From contig CM041777.1 in NCBI GenBank assembly GCA_023374045.1, positions 459,104,251 through 459,168,250 on the forward strand: 64,000 nucleotides of DNA, read 5' to 3'. Source of the stretch: Limonium bicolor (lineage: Eukaryota; Streptophyta; Magnoliopsida; Caryophyllales; Plumbaginaceae). A model generated the notes under the pieces. That model had not been told where the DNA came from and did not search any database. It saw only the letters and a list, made by a program, of their open reading frames with translations. The position numbers were made by a program, and so were the translations under genes. Of the stretch, positions 10,379 through 21,496 are shown piece after piece (positions within the stretch are counted from its first letter, which is position 1; the number at the start of each line of letters is the position of its first letter).

Positions 10379-12148
10379 TGTGAGCCTCGATTTTAAACCC
10401 TATCCTATGTGGATTAACTTGATTGGGATCTAATCGGGTTTTAGGTCCACTTATAGCCTAAGATTAATAACTATGTCATATAACAATAATTATTAAAACC
10501 TAAGCTAGCTCACTGGAACCTATTACGAGTCGCCACCTAATTTTAACCTAGATCAAATTAGGAAAGGAGAGTTCGGGTTCGGGGGCTTGATATTCGACTT
10601 AATTAGGGTTCAATTACTTTCATTACCCTTCCTAGGTCGTTTTTCCTCTACTTGGTTCAATTACGGCTTTCTACAAAGTTGTTTTTAACCTAGGTGCGCG
10701 CTTCTGTTTTTTTTTATTTTTAACGTTTTTTGACAGAAAATTAAAGTGGAAATTAAAATTACCTAAACTAGGGTTTCGGAGGCAGAATTAGGTCAAATTT
10801 TGTTTCCGTCCGTAGCCACGGACCTAATGTCCGAGGCCACGGACCCCAGTTAACCTATATGAAAATAAAAGTCGAATTAAACATAAAACAGAAAATTGTA
10901 AAGTCCGGGGCCACGGACAGGCTGTCCGTGGGCCCGGACATTATTAGAAAACCTAAATTTTTAAAATTTAAAAATCCCGCCGCCGTCCGTGGGCGTCCGA
11001 GCTTACGGACAGGGAGTCCGGGACCCCGGACATGACGTCCGTGGGTGCGGACCGCCCTCGGACGGCGGTGTTGAGGCTGTTCCCGAAGGTGTTTTTGGCT
11101 CAAATTTTATGGGTGTGTAGCCTGAAGGATGTACAAGACGTTAGTGATTGAAAGTTTTCAATTTGAATTCGAATTAAGCACGAAACTTAGCAAACAAGTT
11201 ATTGGACAGAAGCTTAAACAAACAGCAATACAGAAGCGTAGAGGGGTTAGTTTGAGCCCAAATTTTGAGGCAAGACAGATAATACCGTGGAGAGTTAGGA
11301 AAGTGGGATTTCTACCTGTTTTACCTTCGGATTCACGGTGATTCTTCACACCGGGATTCGTCGAGTGCTCCGTTGATGGCAGACCCGAGAGGATTTCGAA
11401 CCAAGCTTCTGGTTGTTGGTTGTTCTTGCTGTTCTTCACGTTTTGGTGGTGTTTTTGTGGGGTTTTGATGATTGATGATGTTGTGGGAGTTGAAAAATAT
11501 GTTTTGGTGTTGATTTTGGTGAGATTTCGGTGTTTGATTGTGGCTCTGGAGTTCAAAAACGTGGAGAAAGAGAGACGGCTGCCTTCTTTGAGAGTCTAGG
11601 GTTCTTGAGGTTATTATTTGATCATGGGATAAGGCTCCTTATATAGGCTTCCTTAAAGATAGAAAAATCCGGTAAAAACCGAGATTTACCGACGTTTTAG
11701 CTCAAGGGCTTCCAAAAGGAATTTGATTATGAAATTTTACACGTGGGTAAAGGATGATATTTCTGAATTTTCTAAAGTGGAATCGAATTTTTTGGATATT
11801 GGAATATTTTTAAATTCAATTTCTCGTCAGTTTCAGTCAGAAATTGCTAGAAAATTATTGGAAACTCGAAAAATCGAAATTCCAACGCCATTATGCCCAA
11901 AATGTCATCCTATATCATGGGTTAAAATTTCAAAGAATTTTGAACTGATTTGACCCTTATTTGGAGGAGAGAGAAAGCCTATAGGGGGCTTAGGAGCCTT
12001 AAAAAATTACGAAAGTGCCCCTGGAGATGACTAAGCTGCCCCTGGTACTCTGAAATGTTCCGATCGAACTGGAAACCCTCGCTACTTGACCAAACTAGCC
12101 TATTAGTAGAGACTCTCTTCCGGGGGGGTTGAAATTTTGGGTATAACA
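10379..12148 (-). repeat. 5' LTR of Tat-A, 1,770 bp
   Basis: On the minus strand it begins TGTTATACCCAAAATTTC and ends GAGGCTCACA, directly followed by the primer site, so it is the 5' LTR. It is homologous along its length to the LTRs at 17,364 and 59,763. It contains a cluster of GTCC...GGAC palindromes at 10,805-11,065 (see findings). Frames in it (11,158-11,556 minus, 11,723-11,953 plus) are chance. The partner LTR is not in the window, so no target duplication can be checked. Confidence 0.88.
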
Positions 12149-12246
12149 CCTTATCAATCTAATAGTATACAAAATTAAAATAATAAACATACAAGTCAAC
12201 AATCAAGTTAAAAAATAAATAGTAAGCATGTAAATAGTTTACCTTG

Positions 12247-14198
12247 TCACTGACAACATGGAGAATATGGCCATGGAACAACTGAAGATTTTGTGTCAAT
12301 TACTTTACTCCACTGATTCCACTCCAATGGAAGCGGAGAGTCCTCATGGCCATGCACAATGTTGTCTACCGACACACGAGTGTGGAGAGGTGGGATGAGC
12401 TTGAAATGTACTATAGTGTTTGGTCCGGTCTGTAAAACCCGACCGTATGCAACATGCACAGTCCCACCATCCAACATTTGAAACAGCTGGCATGATTTAG
12501 ACACTTACATCAACTCATAACAATAAGCAAGCTAATAAAATTATATTGTTTTAACAGTAATGTTAAAATAACTAAGGAGGAAAAAAAAACAAACTGGAAG
12601 GTTTTCATAAGGAAATGTGTCTCTTGTAGAAGAAGATGGTGCAGGATGACTAGGGGTCTGTGAAGTAGGGACCAATTTAGTTCTAGCAACGGTCGGTGTA
12701 GGATCATCGACCATCAGAGGTTTCGCCGTCGCGGTAGGAGCAGACGTCGGTGTAGGACTATCGACCATCAATGTATCCGTCGTCGCGGTAGGAGCAGACG
12801 TCGGTGTAGGAGTAGGTGTCAGTGTAGGATCATCGGCCATCGGTATATCCATCATCGCGGTAGGAGCAGACGTCGGTGTAGGATTAGGTGTCGGTGTAGG
12901 AGCATGCACCTGGCCCAATACTAAAGCCTCAAGTCTTCACAAGCGCTCCTCGTAGACTTGACGCCCCCCAGCAAAATGTCTTTCCGCCTCCTGCACCCGT
13001 GCATCCATCATTTTCTCTATCATTTCAGCCTGTGGTACTCTCATTAGAGACGAAGGAAACACGTCTTTTTGGTGAACTTCCCCTCCAAGCCCCCGCACTC
13101 GCCCTGGATGATCCTTTTGCCCAAGGGCCTTATTTAGTGGATCATCCTGAGACGGAGGGGCCGGAACCATCTCCCATCTCTCAGTAGATCCAGACTATTT
13201 TAAATTACAAAAATATTAGAAATGAACTTACTAATTAGTAAACAACAACTTTTGAAAATATATATTTACAATCTTTGAAGCCAACTCAGCAGTCTCGCTC
13301 TACGGAAACACATATACTCTCTTGTCATTTTTCTTCATGAGACCCAGCATATATGTCTGCACCCTACTTGCATCTTCAACATTCTCAATAACTGACTGAG
13401 TGTCGTCTTCATTAACTTTCGTCAGCAAGCCCTCTCTCTTCCACTTCTCCAAGTGCCCCGTATATCTAGCTCGTCCCATGTAGTGCTTATATATATTCTT
13501 CGCCCGGTTACGTTTCACTTGTTCTTGATGTAACTGTTACAAAATTTGTATATTTGTAAGTTATACATAATAATAAAAAATATTTGTTAAATTTTATTCC
13601 TTAAATAATTAAGAAAAAATAATTGTAAAAGTACCTTAAACTCTTCAGTCTGGCGACGGTCGTAGAATATCTTCTTGTCCTCCTCCGTGATCATACCATC
13701 ATACACTACCCACGGTGGTGACCTTTTGGAGCCCGGTTTGTTAATCCAACCATCTACCAACCGATGCTTGAACTGTCGCAGCGATGTCGCTTGAAGTGTT
13801 TCAATCTTAGTTCGAAGATCATCCGCGACTTTGTACCACTTCTGCACCATCTTCCACATGATATCTTTTTCCGCCTTTTCTTGGTCCTTCCAATCTTTAT
13901 TAAACGAGCAATGGGATTTTACCATCAATCCCAAGTAAGAAGCAAACTGGTGCTTCGACCCACCAGAATGTCTGAGGTACTTGTCCCAGACCAAATTGAT
14001 GGAAGAATCCTTCTTCACTTTCAACCCACTTGTCGGTCCACGTCCCTTCCGACGGTTTTGCGAAGTAGATGCAGTTGGTGGTTCTTCAGCAAGGACGTCA
14101 TCGTCAATATCATCCAACCCCAACAGTACATCATCGTCGACTCTATAGGATCCAAAACTTAAAAAATAATCTATAATTAACAAGGTTAATACAAACAT
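12247..14198 (-). pseudogene. CACTA ORF2 (Transposase_24-like), broken, multi-exon
   Basis: Five coding blocks in order on the minus strand. Block 1: 14,198-13,635, with WDKYLRHSGG and MVQKWYKVADDLRTKIE, ending in a GT donor after EEFK. Block 2: about 13,540-13,272, with NRAKNIYKHYMGRARYTGH. Block 3: 13,185-12,920. Block 4: Pro/Thr-rich repeats (PTPTSAPTA, three to four copies) to about 12,600. Block 5: about 12,500-12,247, with the typical VSVDNIV...PLPLEW tail. Plausible GT donors and AG acceptors separate most blocks. In-frame stops lie inside block 2 (TAG near 13,300) and between blocks 3 and 4 (TGA at 12,937, where CGA is likely). In this family ORF2 is an accessory or DNA-binding protein encoded beside the transposase. 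It cannot be functional as read. Confidence 0.7.
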
Positions 14199-14270
14199 CT
14201 ACTTAAGCAAATGTTGAAATATGACAAAATGAATATATAATATTGCGAACCAGACTTACAAAATAACATT

Positions 14271-15590
14271 TCAGCGTTCAATCCACAATCCTTCATTGTG
14301 GTCGGACCTTCGACATTCAAAATTAGTTACATTATCCACCTCCATCGGTAACCGAATAGGTAAATCTGTTTCATCTTCACAGTCGTATTCATCATCATCA
14401 ACAATATCATCAATCCCAACTATCGATCTTTTACTCTGCATCACAATAGACCATCTGGGATTACACTGAACACGAAAGTAGAATAGTTGTTTTGCCGTTG
14501 ACGCAACAATAAAGGGTTCATCAGTAGGAGCCGCTGTCGTTAAATCAACTAGCTTCATACCATGATCCTCCTCACGATATCCCAGTTTGTTGTCCACCCA
14601 TTTGCAACGAAATACACAAGTTTCATAACTAGTGTAATTCAGGACCCAGATATCTTCAATAACACCATAATATACCATAACTTCTATGTATTACGACTTG
14701 TTCCTATGAAAATTTCTTGTGAAGCGATAAGATGCACACCACTATTTTGGTTTGTCGATTTACAATCTTGACGTTTAGTGTAAAAAGAAAATCCATTTAC
14801 ATCATATCCTTCATAAGACAACACATCGAGATTTGGACCGAGTGCCAACAACTGGATCATTTCATCCACATTCCTTGAATCTTCACACAACACCTTCTGT
14901 CTGAGCCACTTAACAAATGTTGCATTCTGTTCTTTTTTTTTATTTTGGCATTACTCATTGTTGGGTGTTTTGTTTTGAGGTAGCCTAGGTGTGCATCGAA
15001 ATACGGTTCGACACTTTCAGAGTGATTCAACACAACTAGATGTGCCTAGTTCAATGTATCATCATACGGTTTTCTCTCACCCTTTTTTACATAACGTGAT
15101 TCCCCACATTCAGAGCAACGGTCATCCTACTCATTCTCCTTCCAGTACAACATACACCCATTTGGACAAGCATGTATTTTTTTATATTCCATACCCATCG
15201 GACACATTAACTTCTTGCTTCATAAGTTGTTGTGGGTATAACATTGTCTTTGGTAGTACATCCTTCAGCAGTTGTAACAGATCTCTAAAATTGACATCGC
15301 TCCATCCATACCTCCCCTTTAGATTGAATAGTTTTAGGACAACGCTCAATTTGTTTTGCTTCTGCGTATCACATCCACTGTACAACGGTTGCTTGGATGA
15401 CTGCATCAGATTTTCAAATGTTTTGGGTTTGTTGGAAAAATGTTGTTCAACATCTTCCATCATTGCATTTAGGTCCTCCTAATATGAGTCACTAACTAGT
15501 GAATCATCTTCAGTATCCCCAAAATCATGTGAAGCGTCCATTTCTAATTGTTCTGCAACAACGTTATCAGCACATTCAAACACTTGTACT
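14271..15590 (-). pseudogene. CACTA transposase (TNP2 type), core deleted
   Basis: The N-terminal part lies right: SKQPLYSGC, LKGRYGWSDVNFRDLLQLLKD at about 15,410-15,270, and a shifted HACPNGC...LYW zinc-type motif near 15,170. The C-terminal part lies left: YFDAHLGYLKTKHPT near 14,990, then a DUF4216-like domain (LALGPNLDVLSYEGYDVNGFSF at 14,860-14,780; IEDIWVLNYTSYETCVFRCKWVD at 14,660-14,590; DEPFIVASTAKQLFYF near 14,510). The Transposase_21 catalytic core that normally lies between, several hundred residues, is absent. A homopolymer frameshift occurs near 14,935 and a stop near 15,480. Transposition activity is impossible. Confidence 0.8.
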
Positions 15591-15599
15591 TAATGTTGA

Positions 15600-16005
15600 C
15601 CATGTAGTATTTGAATGTTGACCACGAAGAAGTGAGATAATTAATGCAAGTGTAAATCAGACTAAGTGTCTGTAAGTACTAGGAATTTTGTGAGCTGGGT
15701 AGGTTTGGGTGAGTGAATGAATACTGTGTGTACTTGGTAGACTGACCAGTCGGGGAACGTTTGGGGAACCGTAGGCTTGCTGTTAGGAAAGGGTAGAGGA
15801 ATTTGGGATAAAGTCCTAAACAGTCCCGGAGTCCGTAGGTATGGCGGAGGGAGATTTATTGAATTTATGTTTGTAAATTCTCAATCAAAAAAAAGTTTCC
15901 AATTTGAGTATATCAAGTTCTTCCCTGAACTATCAAGTAATTCACATAATCGCAAACTACGTCCACGACCGGTCGAGGACGCATCAGGAACACTAGCCCG
16001 TTTCA
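15600..16005 (+). repeat. Copia 5' LTR, unit 1
   Basis: The block ends ...GTTTCA and is followed after two bases by a TGGTATCAGAG primer site, so this is a 5' LTR end. The start is uncertain: two TGTTGACC words lie at about 15,594 and 15,613 next to CACTA sequence. The same block occurs at 20,907-21,283 and about 58,020-58,405. No 3' LTR of this element is present. Confidence 0.6.
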
Positions 16006-16007
16006 AT

Positions 16008-16019
16008 TGGTATCAGAGG
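16008..16019 (+). other. Primer binding site (initiator Met type), unit 1
   Basis: TGGTATCAGAGG, two bases after the LTR end. It matches the tRNA-iMet primer site of copia elements in all but the last base. Unit 2 has the same site at 58,408-58,419; in unit 3 (21,286-21,297) it is mutated to TGGTATCATAGG. Confidence 0.75.
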
Positions 16020-16061
16020 AGGTCTCTTCTAGAAAGCTAATTACTTTGGAAGACGGTCAGA

Positions 16062-17363
16062 ATGTCTCATTCAAACTTACTGGCATGTGAAGAAGGTTCT
16101 ACACCAAATAGACCACCACTCTTCAATGGAGACAACTACAATCACTGGAAGAACAAGATGGAGTTCCATATCAAGTCTAATGATCCAAGGATGTGGAGGG
16201 TAGTATCACGTGGGGAATACACCTTCCAAAATGCTCAAGGAGATGACATATCTATTGACAACGTGACTGGTGATCAAATCAAAAAGTTGATATTCAATGC
16301 ACGAGCGGTAAGAAACCTACATTTTGCATTACTACCTGAGCAATACTCCAAGGTAGCCTCAGCTAAAATAGCCAAGGAAATTTGGGAAACACTTGAAGTT
16401 ACCTTGAAAGGAAATGACGAGATCAATAAAACTCGCATTGAACTATTACTTACTCATTGGGAGTTATTCAAGAAGGAAGAAAATGAGAACATTTCTGAAA
16501 TGCACACTAGGTTCACCAAGATGGTCAATGAGATGCTTGTGCTTTGAAGAACTATCTCTAATGAGGATCAAATTCAAAATTTCCTCAGATCACTTCCTGC
16601 ATCCTTTGATAGCAAAGTCAATGTCATGCACGAGGTCCATGATCTCTCAAAGATGTCCCTGGCAGACATGTTGGGATCATTAATGGCATTTGAGCTAAAG
16701 TTATGACAAAGAAGTTCATAAAGCTCAATAAGGGAGAAAGGAAAAGGGATAGCCCTTCAGGTAGCTAAAAATGAAAAATCTGAGTCAGGAGAAGATGACG
16801 ACGAGATGGTCCTCAATGTCAAAAGGTATTTTTGAAATTTTTTAAAAAATAATTTGAGAAGAGGCATGGACTCCAAGGAATCTGACGATCACCAAAAGAT
16901 GAAAAATGACAAGTGTTTTGGGTGTTCAAAACGTGGGCACCACATTAAAGACTGCCCGCAACAACCCCGAGAAGACAACGACAGGATCAGGAAACATGTC
17001 CAAGGATCATTCAACAAAAAGCCTTAGAAAGAAGCCTTTGTTGCTGCACGGGGAGACTCAGAACCCTATGATGATAATCAAACCTCAGACAACAATCTCT
17101 CAAGGGATGAAAAGGCTCACCTTGGCCTTGAGGAAGTCTGCTTGATGGCTCAAGACAAAGAAACGTTAGAATCAGAGGTGAAAGAGAAACCAACTGAGGT
17201 AAACTACTTTCGACTTAGAAGGAAAGTTCAAAAAGCTGAACCTCTAGGACTCAGAAAATTTTCCCTTATATTGGTTGATCTACTAGAGGCATGAGAAATA
17301 AAAATAAGGATCTCTTGAAAGAGAATGAAAACCTAAAAAGGAATTCAGATAAGAATAAGGTAG
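16062..17363 (+). pseudogene. gag: Copia gag, broken, unit 1
   Basis: Gag precursor of a Ty1/copia element. It opens at ATG with MSHSNLLACEEG, then NRPPLFNGDNYNHWKNKMEF (UBN2/copia gag fold), LLPEQYSKVASAK and LLLTHWELFKKEENENISEMH. Further on lie a CCHC zinc knuckle CFGCSKRGHHIKDC (16,914-16,955) and EVNYFRLRRKVQKAE. Stops break it: TGA after EMLVL (about 16,545), TGA after AFELKL, TGA after VKRYF, TAG after FNKKP. All four are shared with units 2 and 3, so the source copy was already dead. Unit 1 lacks the extra TAG after KKEEN that units 2 and 3 have. It stops directly at the Tat LTR; no protease or pol follows. Confidence 0.8.
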
Positions 17364-19077
17364 TGTTATACCCAAAATTTTAACCCCCCCCCCCGGAAGA
17401 GAGTATCTAGAGGCACAGGTACTAAAGGAGAGCTTGGTCAAATAGCAAGGATTCCAAGTTCGATCGGCACATTTCGTGGTGCTAGGGGCAGTTTGGTCAT
17501 CTTCAACGGCATTTCTGTAATTTTTCAAGGCTACTAAGCCCCATGTGGGCTTTCTCTCTCCTCCGAAGAAGGATCAAATCAATTCAAAATGCTTTGAAAA
17601 TTTAACTCGTGATAGAGGATGACATTTTGAGCATAATGGCGTTGGAAGTTTGATTTTTCGAATTTCCAATAAATTTCTGACAATTTCTGATTGAATTTGA
17701 CGAGAAATTGAATTTAAGAATATTCCAATATTAAAAAAAATCGATTCCTCCTCAGAAAAATCATAATTCTCATCCTTGACACATGGCTAAAATTTCTTAG
17801 TCAGATTCTTTCGGGAAGTCACTTAATTAAAGTTTCGAAAAATCTCATTTTTACTAAATTTTTTTTATCTTTAAGAAAGTCTATATAAAGGAGCAAATAT
17901 CTTGATAAAAGGAGAATCACACAAGCTCTAGAACCCTAAGGAATCAGAAAACATAGCCCCTCTTCTGTCTCTCACGTTTTTCAACACCCGGCGACCGAAA
18001 TCATACCGAAATTCCCCCGAAATCTCCACTAAAGCTCGTTTTCCAACTCCCAAAGCATCAACCATCATCAAAATCCCATAAAAACACCGCCAAAACGTGA
18101 AAAACATCAAGAACAGTCAATGACCAGAAGCCCGGTTCGAAATCCTTTCGAATTTGTTGTCAACGAGGCTCCCGATGAATCCCGACGTGAAGAATCATTG
18201 TGAATTCGAAGGCAAAACAGGTGGGAATTTTATTTTTCTAATTCTTCACAACCTTATTAGTCCTATCTCAGAATTAGGGTTCAAACCGACTCTTTTCGGC
18301 TTCTGTATTGCTACTCATTTTCATATATACCTTATTACTTGTTTGCTAAGTTTCGTGTTTAATTCGACTTCAAAGTGCAAATATTTGATTTCTAACATCT
18401 TGGAAATCTTTCAGGCTACGAATGCATAAGTTTTGAGCCAAAAACACCATCGGGAGCCACCAAAAACCCACTGTCCGTGGGTGGTCCGTGACCTCGAACT
18501 GATGGTCCGGGACCACGAACGAGTTGTCCGTGGCCACGGACATCCACGGATAGTGGCGGGATTTCTTATTTTTCAAACTTTTAGGGTTTTTAACAGTACA
18601 TGTAGTTTAACTGGGGTCCGTGGCCCCGGACCTTTCAAGTTTTCATTTTTATTTTAATTCGGTTTTCGCAATCATGTAGTTTAACTGGGGTCCGTGGTCT
18701 CGGACATTAGGTCAGTGGCTACGGACATAATTAAAATTTGACATCATTCTGCCTCCGAACCCTAGTTTAGGTAGTTTTAATTTCCACTTTAATTTTCGAT
18801 CAAAAATGATAAAAAAAAAAATCAGAAGTGCGCACTTAGGTTTAAGCGACTCGTAATAAGCCGTAATATTATAAATAGAGGAAAAATGACCTAGGAGGGG
18901 TAACGAAAATAATTAAACCCTAATTAAGTCGAATATCAAGCCCCCGAACCCGAACTCTCCTTTTCTAATTTGATCTAGGATAAAATTAGGTGGCGACTCA
19001 AAATAGGTTCCATTGAGCTAACTTAAGTTTTAATAATTATGGTTATATGACCTAGTTATTAAACTTACGTTTCAAGT
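17364..19077 (+). repeat. Tat LTR B1, truncated at 3' end
   Basis: Begins TGTTATACCC after AAGAATAAGGTAG, exactly the junction seen at 59,762/59,763. It runs collinear with LTR B2 until TTTCAAGT at 19,077, where it switches to CACTA sequence (TTGAATAG). About 90 bp of the LTR end and the primer site are missing. It holds the GTCC...GGAC cluster at 18,470-18,725 and a C tract of about 13 at 17,383-17,395. Confidence 0.85.
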
Positions 19078-19382
19078 TTGAATAGTTTTAGGACAACGCT
19101 CAATTTGTTTTGCTTCTGCGTATCACATCCACTGTACAACGGTTGCTTGGATGACTGCATCAGATTTTCAAACGTTTTGGGTTTGTTGGAAAAATGTTGT
19201 TCAACATCTTCCATCATTGCATTTAGGTCCTCCTAATATGAGTCACTAACTAGTGAATCATCTTGAGTTTCCCCAAAATCATGTGAAGCATCCATTTCTA
19301 ATTGTTCTGCAACAACGTTATCAGCACATTCAAACACTTGTACTTAATGTTGACCATGTAGTATTTGAATGTTGACCACGAA
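19078..19382 (-). pseudogene. CACTA transposase N-terminal fragment, unit 3
   Basis: Nearly identical to 15,324-15,620. On the minus strand it encodes the PKTFENLMQSSKQPLYSGC part of the transposase N-terminus. Its left edge is fused to the truncated Tat LTR within one or two bases of microhomology. Its right edge is interrupted by the solo LTR at 19,383. Confidence 0.8.
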
Positions 19383-20901
19383 TGATAAGTGCAAAACATA
19401 TAGACTTATTAGGGTTTAATCACCTTATAATTTGTAGCATTTTTAGTAATGTTTCGCACTTATCTAGGGTTTTTTCCTATAATTGTGTTATTATATTAAC
19501 TATTGTATTATATGTGTTAAAATGTAGGAAAAATGACAAACAAAGACATATATTAAGGATTAAAAAAAGATGTCACGCGTGAAGCACGCATGTATGTTCC
19601 GCCTCATCAGTACCGCCTCCTTATCAGGCGGACAACAGAGAGGCGACCGCCTCATATCGGGCGGACGACACAGAGGCGACCGCGAGGCGGTTGAGACAGA
19701 GGAGACCGCCACTTAAGAGGCGGACAAGACCATGGAGAACCGCCAAGTAACAGGCGGACAACATAGAGGAGACCGCTCCTTATCTAGCGTACACGTGTAA
19801 ATGTGGGAAATCAACGGGTTATCTTCTACTTGAGACGGTGCCTACCAGAAATCACGCACGTCGATGCAGCCCTGTCCCCTGCGCAATCAATGAGCTGCAA
19901 TCAATGGGAGCTGCAATCATCGAGCTCAATCAATGAAGCTGCTGCTCTGCTTCTTCTTCCTCTATTAAATACGAGCTTCATTCCTCCTTACCCGTGTCCT
20001 TCCGGAGGCTCCTTCCGTGGTTCTCTGGAGTTCCAATTCAACACCCATCTCATTCTCCCTTCCGCCTTCTCCATTTTATTTATTTTACATTCCACTAAAT
20101 CCACCTCTAGCCTACGTATACAAAATAACAGAGTGAGACGGAGTGATTACGATGATTTCTATTACTCTCGTCTCTATCTATCTATTTAATATGTTAGGCT
20201 AGTTTATGTATGCTTTGGGAATAATTATTATGTTCTGTATTAATTATGCAATGTTTTTACTGGTTTTAATTTAATGAAGTTTGTTACGCTTAAAGCTCAT
20301 CTCTCGCCTTTTTAATAAATGTCATTAGTTTATTAAATTGCTTGCTAAGTCTATTTTGATCAGACCAGGTGATAAATAGATAGGTTGATTAAGCCGTAAA
20401 TCTGGAGAAAGCTCTATTATGATTTAATGGGTTAGTATTTTCAGATGCAATTATATTTCCTGGAATTTAATGTCCGTTTACATAAGAGTGCTCGAACCTT
20501 GATTAGACCGAGCATTCCTGGTAAACGAGTTCTTATGAGGCTATGACTTAGTCCTTAGGATAATTTAAGGAATTTTGCCAGACAATTATAATTAAACCAG
20601 TAGAAATAGCATGAAAGAGCAGATAATATTAATCTGAACCAGAGTCCCGTTTAGTTTATCTGTTAATTTAGTCATTTTATCTTTCCTTTTATTTATATAA
20701 ACAAGTCAATTAATCCCCCCTCCTGTGACACGCTTAGGTACTTTAATATGTACATTAGTCCCGTGGTTCGATATCCGGTCGCTTACATTTCACTATACTA
20801 CTGCGACCGGGATTTGTTTGCAGCCCGACGTTTATTTTGGGTTTTAATTTCTTTTCTGTTAATTTTACACCAGTTTAACCACTCAGAATATAACGTCTGC
20901 A
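19383..20901 (+). mobile_element. Solo LTR, Athila-type, 1,519 bp
   Basis: Starts TGATAAGTGC and ends ACGTCTGCA, flanked on both sides by ACGAA (19,378-19,382 and 20,902-20,906), a perfect 5 bp target duplication. The TGATAAGTG start and an internal block around 20,735-20,830 (GACCGGGATTTG, TTCGATATCCGG) resemble the Athila-2 LTR, so the lineage is Athila but a third family. No internal domain remains, consistent with LTR-LTR recombination. A run of degenerate GGCGGACAACAGAGGAGACCG repeats lies at 19,605-19,790. Confidence 0.88.
19605..19790 (+). repeat. GGCGGAC/GACCGCC repeats in solo LTR
   Basis: About five degenerate copies, 35-40 bp apart, of a word containing GGCGGACAAC and AGAGGAGACCGCC. 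GGCGG and CCGCC can pair within and between copies. They are much richer in G+C than the rest of the LTR. Confidence 0.7.
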
Positions 20902-20906
20902 ACGAA

Positions 20907-21283
20907 GAAGTGAGATAATTAATGCAAGTGTAAATCAGACTAAGTGTCTGTAAGTACTAGGAAGTTGGTGAGCTGGGTAGGTTTGGGTGAGTGAATGAAT
21001 ACTGTGTGTACTTGGTAGACTGACCAGTCGGGGAACGTTTGGGGAACCGTAGGCTTGCTGTTAGAAGAGGGTAGAGGAATTTGGGATAAAGTCCTAAACT
21101 GTCCCGGAGTCCGTAGGTATGGCGGAGGGAGATTGAGTGAATTTTTGTGTGTAAATTCTCAATCAAAAAAAAGTTTCCAATTTGAGTATATCAAGTTCTT
21201 CCCTGAACTATCAAGTAATTCACATAATCGCAAACTACGTCCACGACCGGTCGAGGACGCATCAGGAACACTAGCCTATTTCA
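20907..21283 (+). repeat. Copia 5' LTR, unit 3
   Basis: Same sequence as 15,630-16,005 with scattered substitutions; its start was separated from CACTA DNA by the solo LTR insertion. It ends TTTCA and is followed by a mutated primer site TGGTATCATAGG at 21,286-21,297. Confidence 0.65.
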
Positions 21284-21339
21284 ATTGGTATCATAGGTGG
21301 TCTCTTCTAGAAAGCTAATTACTTTGGAAGACGATCAGA

Positions 21340-21496
21340 ATGTCTCATTCAAACTTACTGGCATCTGAAGAAGGTTCTGCACCAAATAGACCACCACTCT
21401 TCAATGGAGACAACTGCAATCACTGGAAGAACAAGATGGAGTTCCATATCAAGTCTGATGATCCAAGGATGTGGAGGGTAGTATCACGTCGGGAAT
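21340..21496 (+). pseudogene. gag: Copia gag 5' part, unit 3
   Basis: Encodes MSHSNLLASEEG through MWRVVSRR and is then cut by Athila-1 after GGAAT (21,492-21,496). The frame resumes at 54,450 with the duplicated GGAAT, matching the uninterrupted sequence at 16,210 and 58,610. Confidence 0.85.

Larger units (their letters stand above)
12149..15600 (-). mobile_element. CACTA (En/Spm) transposon remnant
   Basis: A minus-strand class II element containing part of the transposase gene (right) followed by an ORF2-type gene (left). The catalytic core of the transposase is missing and no CACTA terminal repeat is visible at either edge: the left side stops at the Tat-A LTR, the right side at the copia LTR. 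The immobile remnant served as landing site or fusion partner for both. Fragments of its right end recur at 19,078-19,382 and 57,426-58,020. Confidence 0.8.

Noticed and set aside
12541..12918. Pro/Thr repeat protein as a separate gene
   Set aside because: It is the repetitive linker exon of CACTA ORF2, between exons with family-typical sequence.
13764..14162. 132-codon plus-strand frame
   Set aside because: Shadow of the CACTA ORF2 exon on the other strand.
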